A DNA stretch of 37,648 nt. Origin: Oscillospiraceae bacterium. Lineage in GTDB: Bacteria > Bacillota > Clostridia > Oscillospirales > Oscillospiraceae. Made by a program: the position numbers and the translations under genes. The notes beneath the pieces are model-generated. The model was not told the origin of the DNA. It saw only the letters and a program-made list of their open reading frames with translations, and made no database searches. The DNA lies in contig WQUY01000019.1 in assembly GCA_009781855.1 (NCBI GenBank), positions 1 to 37,648 on the forward strand. The letters are read 5' to 3'. The first letter of the stretch is position 1; the number at the start of each line of letters is the position of its first letter. Shown here one piece after another: positions 7,506 through 16,016 of the stretch.

Positions 7506-9296
7506 TTAAACCAACCAGAGCCGCAATTCCAACTGAAGCAGCTCTTCGGCAAGCTCCTTTGGAAGCCGATCCTCAAACTGTGCATAAAACGCTTTGACAG
7601 GCGGCAGAATTTCTTTCCAGTAAACACTTCCCACAGAAAGAATAGCTCTGACAGCATCTATATTAAACCGCCTGCCGGGATGGATGTAATACTCCATGTC
7701 TTCAATGTTGATATCCTTTGTTCTGGGCGTATAGCCGATTGCAGTTTCCCTGGCATCGACTTCGCCCTTACAACGTCTGACAATCCAATCAATGACACGG
7801 AAATTGTCGCCGAAACCGGGCCAAATGAAATTGCCACCATCGTCAAGCCGGAACCAGTTGACATTAAATATTTTCGGAGGATTGGAAAGGGCTTTACCCA
7901 TGTCAAGCCAATGCTGCCAGTAATCGCCCATATTGTAGCCGCAAAATGGGAGCATTGCAAAAGGGTCAATCCTTAAAACTCCGGTTTTGCCGGTGGCAGC
8001 AGCAGTCGTTTCAGAAGCCACTATAGAGCCAACGAATACCCCATGCTGCCAGTCACGAGACTGATATACAAGCGGAGCGACCTTGGCGCGGCGACCGCCA
8101 AAAATAATTGCAGATAGTGGTACACCTTTTGGATCCTCCCAATTCGATGCGATGCAAGGGCAGTTTTTGGCAGGTGAAGTAAAGCGAGCGTTTGGATGTG
8201 CGCCCGGCTCACCGGAGTCCGGATCCCAAGGATTACCTTTCCAGTCCAGAGCGCCCCTGGGTGGGTTGTCATCCATGCCCTCCCACCAGACAGTGTTATC
8301 TTTTGTAAGCACCACATTTGTGAAGATTGTATTCTTTTTAGTTGATTCGAGTGCATTTGGATTGGATTTCATGCTTGTGCCCGGTGCAACGCCAAAAAAG
8401 CCGTTTTCCGGATTTATTGCCCAAAGTCTGCCATCGTCTCCGATTCTGAGCCAGGCGATATCGTCGCCGACTGTCCATACTTTGTAGCCTTTTTTTCGGT
8501 AGTATTCCGGCGGTATCAGCATTGCCAGATTTGTTTTTCCGCACTGTGACGGAAAAGCTCCTGCAATGTAAGTAACCTCGCCATCGGGACTTTCTATGCC
8601 GATAATTAGCATATGCTCGGCAAGCCAGCCTTCTTGTTTGCCCTGAAAGGAAGCCATGCGCAATGCAAAGCATTTTTTTCCAAGCAAGACATTGCCGCCA
8701 TAACCGGAGTTCATGCTCCATATTGTATTATCTTCCGGGAAATGCAGTATGTAGCGTTTTTGTGCATCCAATGCGCATTTGCTATGCATACCTCGGACAA
8801 AGTCGTTTGAATCGTCAAGCATGTCCAGCACGCGCTGTCCGATACGCGTCATGATATCCATACTCAGTACAACATAAATGGAGTCAGTCAATTCAACGCC
8901 GACTTTTGAAAAAGGAGAGCCAATCGGCCCCATAGAAAAGGGAACGACATACATTGTGCGCCCCTTCATAGCATCTTTGTAGATATCTTTGGCCATCGCA
9001 TAAGCTTTTTCAGGCGCCATCCAATTATTGCTAGGCCCTGCATCAATCTCGTTTTTGCTGCAAATAAATGTTCTGTCCTCAACTCTTGCGACATCGTCAA
9101 TAGCTGAGCGATGATAATAGCACCCCGGTAGCTTTTCTTGATTGAGCTTGATAAGCTCACCAGTCGAGCAAGCCTCTTGTCTCAATGCTTCAAGTTGTTC
9201 GTGGCTGCCGTCTATCCATATGACATTGTTTGGGTTTGCCAGTTGCTTCATTTCATCGACAAAATGAAGTACCATCTTATTTGTTGTCAGAGCCAT
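7506..9296 (-). CDS. pckG: Phosphoenolpyruvate carboxykinase (GTP)
   Basis: This 596-residue cytoplasmic enzyme interconverts oxaloacetate and GTP with phosphoenolpyruvate, CO2 and GDP. The hallmark kinase-1a loop FPSQCGKTNLAML includes the reactive-cysteine position of GTP-type enzymes. Further family blocks are ARVEDRTFIC, VGVELTDSIY, GDDIAWL, the FGVAPGTS loop, FGGRRAKVAPLVYQ, and NWFRLDDGGNFIWPGFGDN near the nucleotide pocket. Length fits the GTP family (about 600) rather than the ATP family. The start is the ATG at 9296, because an upstream in-frame ATG at 9311 is part of the GGAGGT ribosome binding site. The gene is divergent from the CoA-ester cluster, whose 5S-type subunit would make or use oxaloacetate. 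Confidence 0.95.
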   Translation of the reverse strand: MALTTNKMVLHFVDEMKQLANPNNVIWIDGSHEQLEALRQEACSTGELIKLNQEKLPGCYYHRSAIDDVARVEDRTFICSKNEIDAGPSNNWMAPEKAYAMAKDIYKDAMKGRTMYVVPFSMGPIGSPFSKVGVELTDSIYVVLSMDIMTRIGQRVLDMLDDSNDFVRGMHSKCALDAQKRYILHFPEDNTIWSMNSGYGGNVLLGKKCFALRMASFQGKQEGWLAEHMLIIGIESPDGEVTYIAGAFPSQCGKTNLAMLIPPEYYRKKGYKVWTVGDDIAWLRIGDDGRLWAINPENGFFGVAPGTSMKSNPNALESTKKNTIFTNVVLTKDNTVWWEGMDDNPPRGALDWKGNPWDPDSGEPGAHPNARFTSPAKNCPCIASNWEDPKGVPLSAIIFGGRRAKVAPLVYQSRDWQHGVFVGSIVASETTAAATGKTGVLRIDPFAMLPFCGYNMGDYWQHWLDMGKALSNPPKIFNVNWFRLDDGGNFIWPGFGDNFRVIDWIVRRCKGEVDARETAIGYTPRTKDINIEDMEYYIHPGRRFNIDAVRAILSVGSVYWKEILPPVKAFYAQFEDRLPKELAEELLQLELRLWLV

Positions 9297-9348
9297 TGTA
9301 TTTACCTCCATGCAATAAGCAGCACTTTATAAATAGCATTTTAAAAGT

Positions 9349-9376
9349 ATCATACTACTAATAACCAATAATGCAA
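9349..9376 (-). promoter_or_regulatory. Putative PEP carboxykinase promoter
   Basis: On the minus strand TTGCAT (9376-9371) and TATGAT (9354-9349) are 16 bases apart, about 50 bases upstream of the pckG start. The match is moderate. Confidence 0.35.
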
Positions 9377-9684
9377 CACTGCTGAAAAATTTATATCGAG
9401 CGCTTACAGACAAGCCTGGTATGTGCTTTTGAAAGACATAAACCAGGAAAATTCAAAAAAACGAAAGAATTAGACTATATGCTGACTCGGTAAAATATTT
9501 TTGCAAGCACCTGGGGAAGGTCATTCATAAAATGTGGGCATCAGCGAAAACAGAAATGTAATATTTTTATAAATCAGGCGACGATTTTACAAAACTAATC
9601 AATGTTATGTAGTAAAAGAGTATTTTTCCTGATTATGACAGTCGTTTAATAACGAAATTGAATATATATATACATATAATGTTG
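9377..9684. other. AT-rich divergent intergenic region with one hairpin
   Basis: No gene is supported in this stretch between pckG (-) and the acyl-CoA dehydrogenase (+). The one clear structure is a hairpin, CCTGGTATGT (9415-9424) with ACAT (9436-9439) and ACCAGG (9442-9447), with two unpaired A residues. The remainder is AT-rich and may hold regulator sites for the divergent promoters. Confidence 0.4.
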
Positions 9685-9714
9685 TTGACAAAAGGCTACT
9701 TCTCTCATTATACT
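9685..9714 (+). promoter_or_regulatory. Strong promoter of catabolic unit 1
   Basis: A perfect TTGACA (9685-9690) and TATACT (9709-9714) are separated by 18 bases, upstream of the first acyl-CoA dehydrogenase. The predicted leader is about 85 bases and contains a hairpin at 9739-9761. Confidence 0.7.
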
Positions 9715-9738
9715 GATTGCAATTGCTTGCAGTGGTTG

Positions 9739-9761
9739 GAGCCGGTGGATTTCACCTGCTC
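9739..9761 (+). promoter_or_regulatory. Leader hairpin, unit 1 mRNA
   Basis: GAGC-c-GGTG (9739-9747) pairs with CACC-t-GCTC (9753-9761) around a five-base loop, in the predicted 5' leader. It may be an operator, an mRNA-stability stem or an attenuator. No terminator U-tract follows. Confidence 0.35.
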
Positions 9762-9806
9762 TGAATGCTCAAAAAGCTCAAAATTTTTACTAAAGGGAAG
9801 TTTAAC

Positions 9807-10949
9807 ATGGATTTTAAATTTTCACATGAAGAACAAGACATAGTAGATATGCTTCGCGAATTCTGCATCAAGGAAGTTGCACCGATAGCCGCAGAGATAG
9901 ATGAAAATGAGCGATTCCCACAAGAAACTGTTGAAAGCCTTGCAGAAATGGGAATGATGGGGCTTCCTTTTCCTGAAGAATATGGGGGAGCAGGTCTGAG
10001 TTATGTGACATATATTGCTGCTTGTGAGGAACTTGCAAGACATTGTGCCAGCACGAGCGTTATATTATCTGCGCACTGCTCATTGTGTTGTTGGCCAATC
10101 AATGAATTTGGAACCCATGAGCAAAAAGAAAAATACCTGATTCCGCTGACAACCGGAGAAAAACTCGGAGCTTTCGGACTTACAGAGCCTAGTGCAGGAA
10201 CCGATGCTGCAATGCAAAAGACCATAGCAGTTGATAAAGGCGACCACTGGCTTATCAATGGCTCGAAAATATTCATTACAAATGCCGGTCATGCCGACAC
10301 ACTTGTTATATTTGCAATGACCGACAAGGAACTGGGCAACAGAGGGATAACAGCATTTATAGTTGAAAAGGATTTTCCGGGCTTTAGCATTGGTACACAC
10401 GAGAAGAAGTTTGGAATCAGAGCTTCATCCACATGTGAACTAATTTTTGAGGACATGGTTGTACCAAAAGAAAATATGCTCGGAGAGCTCAACAAAGGAT
10501 TTAGAATTGCGATGGCAACGCTTGATGGAGGGCGCATAGGTATTGCAGCACAAGCGCTTGGCATTGCTGAAAGCGCAATTGAGGAATGTGTCCAATATGT
10601 TAAGCAACGTATCCAATTTGGCAGGTCGATAAGCAAGTTCCAAAACACTCAGTTTGAGCTTGCTGATATGCAGACAAAAGTCGAAGCATCTCGACTCCTT
10701 ATCTATCGTGCCGCACAAGCAAAACAAGATAAAGAATCATACACACACATGGCAGCGCAGGCCAAGCTTTTTGCTGCAGAAACTGCCAGTGATGTCACCC
10801 GCCGTTGCTTGCAGCTGGTAGGTGGATATGGATATACACGCGAGTATCCATTCGAAAGATTCATGCGAGACGCGAAGATAACTGAAATTTATGAAGGCAC
10901 AAACGAAGTTCAGAAAATGGTCATTTCTTCAGTGATGGGATTAAATTAA
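9807..10949 (+). CDS. Acyl-CoA dehydrogenase, short-chain (butyryl-CoA type)
   Basis: This 380-residue flavoenzyme oxidises or forms a short-chain acyl-CoA, most likely the butyryl-CoA/crotonyl-CoA pair, with electrons passing through ETF. It has the full family layout: N-terminal helical domain, beta domain with FGLTEPSAGTDA and WLINGSKIFITNA, and C-terminal domain with RIQFGRSISKFQ, GGYGYTREYPFERFMRDAK and the catalytic base Glu363 in YEGTNEV. The Arg that binds the distal carboxylate in glutaryl-CoA dehydrogenases is absent (STSVILSAH at that place), so a dicarboxylyl substrate is unlikely. The ATG at 9807 follows AAAGGGAAG. It is the first gene of a probable operon with the CoA-transferase subunits. 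Confidence 0.9.
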   Translation: MDFKFSHEEQDIVDMLREFCIKEVAPIAAEIDENERFPQETVESLAEMGMMGLPFPEEYGGAGLSYVTYIAACEELARHCASTSVILSAHCSLCCWPINEFGTHEQKEKYLIPLTTGEKLGAFGLTEPSAGTDAAMQKTIAVDKGDHWLINGSKIFITNAGHADTLVIFAMTDKELGNRGITAFIVEKDFPGFSIGTHEKKFGIRASSTCELIFEDMVVPKENMLGELNKGFRIAMATLDGGRIGIAAQALGIAESAIEECVQYVKQRIQFGRSISKFQNTQFELADMQTKVEASRLLIYRAAQAKQDKESYTHMAAQAKLFAAETASDVTRRCLQLVGGYGYTREYPFERFMRDAKITEIYEGTNEVQKMVISSVMGLN

Positions 10950-10977
10950 GGATATATAAAATAAGGAAGAGGAGCTT

Positions 10978-11628
10978 ATGAAAAATAAAGTAAAGACACG
11001 TGCCGAAGCGATAGATATGATACACGACGGGCAAACCCTCATGATTAGCGGCTTTACATTTGCCGGTACACCCGAGGGGTTAATAGATGGACTCATAGAA
11101 AAAGGAGTCAAGGATATAACACTGATATCCAACGATACTGGCACAGCCGAGTTCGGAATGGGCAAGTTGATTGTCAATAAGCTGGTTAAAAAACTCATAA
11201 CATCACATATTGGACTGAATCGTGAGACAGGTCGCCAAATGACGGCCGGTGAATTAGATGTCACACTGATTCCGCAAGGAACGATTGCAGAGAGAATCAG
11301 GACGGCGGGTGCCGGGCTGGGTGGATTTCTTACTCCGACAGGTGTAGGGACGATTGTTGAAGAGGGCAAGCAAAAGCTGACCATTGACGGCAGGGATTAT
11401 TTGCTTGAGCTTCCGCTTAGAGCAGAAGTAGCGCTCATTAAGGCCTGGAAAGCAGACAAGTATGGCAATCTGACTTATAGGCGCGCTGCAAGAAACTTTA
11501 ATCCTCTTATGGCAACTGCAGCGGATTTGGTTATTGTTGAGGCAGAAGAGATAGTTGAAGTCGGCGAGCTAGATCCGGAGATCGTATTTACACCGGGCTG
11601 CATGGTCGATGTAATTGTGCAGGCGTAG
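10978..11628 (+). CDS. Acid CoA-transferase subunit A (CtfA/AtoD family)
   Basis: This 216-residue alpha subunit of a family I CoA-transferase works with the next gene to move CoA between acyl-CoA and a free acid such as acetate, butyrate, acetoacetate or, in this context, possibly glutarate. Family blocks include [18 protein letters not shown], the TLISNDTG strand and the [18 protein letters not shown] loop. The GGAAGAGGAG ribosome binding site precedes the ATG. It lies 28 bases after the acyl-CoA dehydrogenase and 11 bases before subunit B. The acid substrate cannot be read from sequence. Activating the cluster's entry substrate or releasing butyrate are both reasonable. Confidence 0.9.
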   Translation: MKNKVKTRAEAIDMIHDGQTLMISGFTFAGTPEGLIDGLIEKGVKDITLISNDTGTAEFGMGKLIVNKLVKKLITSHIGLNRETGRQMTAGELDVTLIPQGTIAERIRTAGAGLGGFLTPTGVGTIVEEGKQKLTIDGRDYLLELPLRAEVALIKAWKADKYGNLTYRRAARNFNPLMATAADLVIVEAEEIVEVGELDPEIVFTPGCMVDVIVQA

Positions 11629-11639
11629 GGGGAGAAGTA

Positions 11640-12290
11640 ATGGATAAGCGTGAAATGATTGCAAGAAGGATAGCCGACTATTTTAAGGAAGGTGATCTTG
11701 GAAATCTGGGTATAGGGTTGCCGACTTTAGTAGCCAACTATCTACCTGCTGATAGAAATGTTATGCTGCACTCAGAAAATGGGTTTATTGGTATCGGTCC
11801 GACGCCTAAACCGGATGAAATAGACAAAGACATGGTCAATGCGGGCGGACATGAAGTCACAATATTGCCCGGAGGCTGCTGCTTTGATAGTTCTTTCAGC
11901 TTTTTGTTGGCTCGTGGCGGGCATGTGGATATAACTGTTTTGGGTGCCTTAGAGGTAGACGAAAAAGGCAATCTGGCAAATTGGATGGTTCCGGGAAAGA
12001 TGGTTCCGGGTATGGGCGGAGCGATGGATTTGGTAGTAGGTGCAAAGAAGGTTATCATAGCCATGGAGCATACTACAAAAGACGGTGCACCTAAAATACT
12101 TGCAAACTGCGCATTGCCCCTGACGGCCGTCGGAGTTGTAAAGCATGTAGTTACTGAGCTTGGAGTCATGGACATAACCCCTGAAGGAGTTGTTCTTCGG
12201 GAGTTGGCTCCGGATGTGACTATTGAAGAGATTCAGTCCAAGACTGGGGCAAAGTTGATTATACCCGATAATGTAGGGTGCATGGTTTAA
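11640..12290 (+). CDS. Acid CoA-transferase subunit B (CtfB/AtoA family)
   Basis: This 216-residue beta subunit carries the catalytic glutamate, Glu46 in the HSENGFIG motif, which forms the enzyme-CoA thioester. Other family blocks are GIGLPTLVANYL, the GGHVDITVLGALEVD strand and the GMGGAMDLV loop. It pairs with subunit A directly upstream; subunit lengths match the heterotetrameric CtfAB/AtoDA enzymes. Two hairpins at 12308-12340 and 12366-12386 follow, so this is probably the end of transcription unit 1. Substrate specificity is open; the neighbourhood suggests C4-C5 acids. Confidence 0.9.
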   Translation: MDKREMIARRIADYFKEGDLGNLGIGLPTLVANYLPADRNVMLHSENGFIGIGPTPKPDEIDKDMVNAGGHEVTILPGGCCFDSSFSFLLARGGHVDITVLGALEVDEKGNLANWMVPGKMVPGMGGAMDLVVGAKKVIIAMEHTTKDGAPKILANCALPLTAVGVVKHVVTELGVMDITPEGVVLRELAPDVTIEEIQSKTGAKLIIPDNVGCMV

Positions 12291-12307
12291 CCTCGTACAG
12301 TGATGCT

Positions 12308-12340
12308 TAAGCTGACGGGAGTTCGACTCACGTCAGCTTA
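12308..12340 (+). terminator. Hairpin after CoA-transferase genes
   Basis: TAAGCTGACG pairs with CGTCAGCTTA across a GGAGTTCGACTCA interior that can itself pair (GAGT/ACTC). The left arm GCTGACGGGAGTTCGAC resembles the hairpins at 3853-3869 (minus) and 28739-28754. There is no strong U-tract, so it may be a repeat used as a terminator. Confidence 0.55.
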
Positions 12341-12365
12341 GCCGAATATTCAGATATCACATCGA

Positions 12366-12386
12366 GGGGAGCCGGAGGGGCTCCCC
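12366..12386 (+). terminator. Second GC-rich hairpin after CoA-transferase genes
   Basis: GGGGAGCC (12366-12373) pairs with GGCTCCCC (12379-12386) around a five-base loop. The following sequence is CATTTGAAT, a weak T-run. Together with the previous hairpin it separates units 1 and 2. Confidence 0.5.
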
Positions 12387-12490
12387 CATTTGAATAAATC
12401 TACACCAAACTGATTATTAATTCTGTAGAATTGTTGGAATGTTACAACAACTGCTGAGGCATAGCATAGGAATTATGTAGTATTGTTTTA

Positions 12491-12519
12491 TATACACCGC
12501 TTTTTGTTTCATGTATAAT
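12491..12519 (+). promoter_or_regulatory. Promoter of unit 2 (gcdA onward)
   Basis: A perfect TATAAT (12514-12519) has TATACA (12491-12496) 17 bases upstream. The predicted leader is short and ends in the TAGGAGGGG ribosome binding site of gcdA. It suggests that unit 2 can be transcribed independently of unit 1. Confidence 0.55.
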
Positions 12520-12571
12520 AGCCAAAAAACAAGCGAATTTTACCAAATGTATTATTTATAGGAGGGGAAAA

Positions 12572-14344
12572 ATGAGTACATACGGTTACTCGATGCCAGG
12601 TTATTTCCACAACATGCCGCACATAGGTGCGCCTGTTGACGAACCCAATGTGGATAATGAGGCGGAACTAAGAAAAATTGAAGAAGAAATAAAAAAAGAG
12701 GTCGATTCGATATTGGCCTCTGGGCGAAGTGACGAATCACTCAATGAATCAGGACAAATGACTGCGCTGCAGCGTTTGGAAATGCTTTTGGATCCGGGTT
12801 CATGGTGTCCTCTGAATAGCCTTTATAATCCTGAAAAAAATCCGGATGGAAGCACTGGCGTAATCACAGGTCTTGGGAAAATCCGTGACAAATGGGCTGT
12901 GATTATAGCATCAGATAACAAAAAACTGGCAGGGGCATGGGTTGCCGGTCAGGCATTGAAGCTGACTCGGGCTACAGACATGGCCAAACAACTGAACGTT
13001 CCTCTGGTATATGTGCTCAATTGCAGTGGGGTCAAGATGGATGAGCAGGAGAAAGTGTATGCAGGGCGCATCACCGGAGGCACACCGTTTTATCGTCATT
13101 CTGAGCTTATGCAGCTTGGAATTCCAATAATTTGCGGCATTTATGGCACAAACCCTGCAGGCGGTGGTTATCATGCAATTAGCCCGACAATTCTTTTAGC
13201 ACATGAAAAAGCAAATATGGCAGTTGGCGGTGCGGGCATCGTAAGCGGAATGAACCCCAAAGGATATGTTGATGATGAAGCGGCTGAGGCGCTTATTTCT
13301 GCAACAAAGAACGCGAAGAGGGAAGATCCCCCCGGTTCGGTTTCTGTTCACTTTGGTGTAACGGGATTTTTCCGTGAGTGTTACTCAGGGGAAGAAGGCG
13401 TACTTGAAGCGATAAAGAAATATATGGATGCCATTCCGGCATATAACGAGAACTTTTTCAGAGTGGCAGATCCGGTTGAACCTGCATATCCGGCAGAAGA
13501 CCTCTATACCCATGTTCCATTTAACCAACGCCGTGCATATGATATCCGCAAGGTTTTGGCATGTGTGTTCGACAACAGTGAATTTATGGAGTTTAAACAA
13601 GGGTATGGCCCTGAAATAGTTTGCGGCCTTGCAAAAGTAAACGGTTTACTTTGCGGTGCTGTATCAAACTTCCAGGGAATGATTCCAAGCTATCCGGAAT
13701 ATCTGGAAAACAGTGTCGGTGCAGGAGGCAAGTTATACCGTCAGGGTCTTATAAAGATGAGCGAATTTATAACCCTATGCGCCAGAGACAGAATTCCGGT
13801 GATATGGTTCCAGGATACTTCCGGCATTGATGTCGGTGATCCGGCCGAAATGTCTGAACTTCTTGGACTGGGTCAATCACTGATATACAGTATACAAAAT
13901 GCAAAGATTCCGCAAATGGAAATCACCTTGCGCAAAGGTACCGCTGCGGCACACTATGTCATGGGCGGGCCACAAGGCACAGACAGAAATGTATTCAGCC
14001 TTGGCACAGCAACGACTGAAATCTATGTTATGCACGGAGAAACAGCGGCGGCTGCGATGTTTGCCCGCAGGCTTGTCAAAGAACGAGAGGCCGGAAAAGA
14101 GATTCAGCCGGTTATCGACAAGATGAACAACCTGATTCAAAACTACAATGATACTTCGCGTCCGGCGGCGTGTGCAAAACAAGGTTTTGTCGATGAAATA
14201 GTAAAGTTTTCCGAGTTGCGCAGATATATTTGCGCATTTGTAGGTGCATCGTATCAGAATCCCGAGTCGATATGTGCATTCCATCAGATGCTCACCCCGC
14301 GTGCAATCCGTGAGTGGAACCACTTAAATGGAATTACGGAATAG
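12572..14344 (+). CDS. gcdA: Glutaconyl-CoA decarboxylase alpha-type carboxyltransferase
   Basis: This 590-residue biotin-dependent acyl-CoA carboxyltransferase has two crotonase-fold halves. Length and sequence match the Acidaminococcus GcdA pattern as I know it: the SMPGYFHNMPHIG N-terminus, SDNKKLAGAW, YVLNCSGVKMDEQEKVY, GIYGTNPAGGGYH, YGPEIVCGLAKVNGLL, WFQDTSGIDVGD and LRKGTAAAHYVMGGPQG. In glutaconyl-CoA decarboxylase this subunit moves the carboxyl group of glutaconyl-CoA to biotin, releasing crotonyl-CoA. It is also homologous to the 12S subunit of propionibacterial transcarboxylase and to propionyl-CoA carboxylase beta. The sodium-pump subunit GcdB is not in the window. The next gene is instead a 5S-type subunit, so the CO2 acceptor may be pyruvate (inference). 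Confidence 0.88.
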   Translation: MSTYGYSMPGYFHNMPHIGAPVDEPNVDNEAELRKIEEEIKKEVDSILASGRSDESLNESGQMTALQRLEMLLDPGSWCPLNSLYNPEKNPDGSTGVITGLGKIRDKWAVIIASDNKKLAGAWVAGQALKLTRATDMAKQLNVPLVYVLNCSGVKMDEQEKVYAGRITGGTPFYRHSELMQLGIPIICGIYGTNPAGGGYHAISPTILLAHEKANMAVGGAGIVSGMNPKGYVDDEAAEALISATKNAKREDPPGSVSVHFGVTGFFRECYSGEEGVLEAIKKYMDAIPAYNENFFRVADPVEPAYPAEDLYTHVPFNQRRAYDIRKVLACVFDNSEFMEFKQGYGPEIVCGLAKVNGLLCGAVSNFQGMIPSYPEYLENSVGAGGKLYRQGLIKMSEFITLCARDRIPVIWFQDTSGIDVGDPAEMSELLGLGQSLIYSIQNAKIPQMEITLRKGTAAAHYVMGGPQGTDRNVFSLGTATTEIYVMHGETAAAAMFARRLVKEREAGKEIQPVIDKMNNLIQNYNDTSRPAACAKQGFVDEIVKFSELRRYICAFVGASYQNPESICAFHQMLTPRAIREWNHLNGITE

Positions 14345-14389
14345 AGCTTCAGAGTTTATAATTATGCATTATGAATTAACAATAGTGGG

Positions 14390-15949
14390 GTGATTAACAT
14401 TTCAAGAAAAGTAATTAAGGCTAAAAAGCCGTTGGTAGAAGGCAAAAAGCTCAATGTAATGGATACAATCCTTCGCGATGCCCATCAATCGCAGGCTGCA
14501 ACCAGGATGCGCCTTGAGGACATGCTCCCGGTTTGTGAGGTGTTGGACAGTATTGGGTATTGGTCGCTTGAAGTTTGGGGCGGAGCCACTTTCGACGCAT
14601 GCATTCGCTACCTCAACGAAGACCCCTGGGAGAGATTGCGCGAACTCCGAAAAGCGCTGCCAAATACAAGACTTCAAATGCTGTTTCGAGGCCAAAACAT
14701 CCTTGGGTATCGTCATTACGGCGATGACGTGGTGGATAAGTTCTGCAAAAAATCCATAGAAAACGGTGTCGATGTTGTCCGCATATTTGATGCGCTGAAT
14801 GATGTCCGCAACCTTGAGCGGGCAATGAAGAGTGTAAAGGAATACGGTGGGATTGCCGAACCTGCGTTATCTTACACAGTCAGCCCGGTCCACAACGAAC
14901 AGTACTGGATTGATCTAGCTATGCGGCTCGAAGACATGGGTGCTGATGTAATTGGAATTAAAGATATGGCAAATGTCATGCTTCCGATGGACACGGCAAA
15001 TTTGATTAGGAAACTCAAAAAGCGTGTTAAGGTTCCGCTTCATTTGCACACCCACAACACGGCGGGAACCGGAGATATGAACTACATACTTGCTGCGCTT
15101 GAGGGTGTAGACATTGTGGACACGGCATTGTCTCCGTTGGCAAACGGCACGGCGCAGCCCGCAACAGAGTCGCTTGTGGCGTCACTCAAAGGGCATGAAA
15201 GAGATACCGGATTGGATCTCGTGAAAATGAGCGAGGCTGCGGAACATTTCCGCAAAGTTGCTGACCGATTGTCGGCTGAAGGCTTCCGTGATACACGTGC
15301 TTTGCAAGTCGATGTCAATACGCTGATTTATATGGTTCCGGGTGGCATGATTTCAAATCTGATTTCTCAGCTTAAAGACTTAAATGCCGAGGACAAGTAT
15401 TATGATGTCCTGAAAGAAGTGCCGCGCGTCCGTGAGGAAGCCGGATATCCGCCACTCGTTACACCCACCAGTCAGATAGTCGGGTCTCAGGCTGTTATGA
15501 ATATTGTAGGCGGTGAACGCTACAAGATGGTCACCAAAGAGTTTCGTGCAATGATGCGCGGTGAATACGGCGCATTGCCAGCTCCGGTTAATGAGGAAGT
15601 GCGCAAAAAATGCATTGGTGATGATGAAATAATAACCTGCCGTCCGGCAGACTTGATTTTAGAAGAATTTGATAAGTTGAAAGAAGAAATAGGTGATCTT
15701 GCAACCTCTGAGGAAGATGTCTTGACCTATGCACTGTTTCCGCAGGTCGGCAAAGCATTTCTTGAATACAGGCGCAAAAAGGAACTGGGCATCGAAGATG
15801 AGGAGCTTATCGCTGTCATTACTGCGGCAATAAATGCTTACAGGCAAGAAAATGCAAATGTGCATCCGCTGATAAGAAATATAAGCGGGGTACTTGAAGC
15901 GCAACGAGGTGCCAAGGCAGCAAATCCGCTTGCGAGAAATTGCGGATAA
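14390..15949 (+). CDS. Pyruvate/oxaloacetate carboxyltransferase (5S / PycB / OadA-like)
   Basis: This 519-residue protein catalyses carboxyl transfer between biotin and pyruvate/oxaloacetate. The TIM-barrel active site is complete: metal Asp30 in LRDAHQS, the FRGQNILGYRHY block, the carbamylated-lysine position Lys191 in GIKDMA, and metal histidines His220 and His222 in HLHTHNT. The C-terminal domain contains PGGMISNLISQL and a VTPTSQIVGSQAV block. It ends without a biotinyl domain, like the 5S subunit of transcarboxylase and unlike full-length OadA. The biotin carrier is the next gene. The start is uncertain: GTG at 14390 lies in a GGGGTGAT ribosome-binding-like stretch, which would better serve an ATT codon at 14399. 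A role in transcarboxylation, oxaloacetate decarboxylation or pyruvate carboxylation is possible. Confidence 0.9.
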   Translation: MINISRKVIKAKKPLVEGKKLNVMDTILRDAHQSQAATRMRLEDMLPVCEVLDSIGYWSLEVWGGATFDACIRYLNEDPWERLRELRKALPNTRLQMLFRGQNILGYRHYGDDVVDKFCKKSIENGVDVVRIFDALNDVRNLERAMKSVKEYGGIAEPALSYTVSPVHNEQYWIDLAMRLEDMGADVIGIKDMANVMLPMDTANLIRKLKKRVKVPLHLHTHNTAGTGDMNYILAALEGVDIVDTALSPLANGTAQPATESLVASLKGHERDTGLDLVKMSEAAEHFRKVADRLSAEGFRDTRALQVDVNTLIYMVPGGMISNLISQLKDLNAEDKYYDVLKEVPRVREEAGYPPLVTPTSQIVGSQAVMNIVGGERYKMVTKEFRAMMRGEYGALPAPVNEEVRKKCIGDDEIITCRPADLILEEFDKLKEEIGDLATSEEDVLTYALFPQVGKAFLEYRRKKELGIEDEELIAVITAAINAYRQENANVHPLIRNISGVLEAQRGAKAANPLARNCG

Positions 15950-16016
15950 ATTTTGTCGCCGATATTATCGGATTTCAGATAATTATGAATAAAATTAATG
16001 GAGGAATGAAACAATA

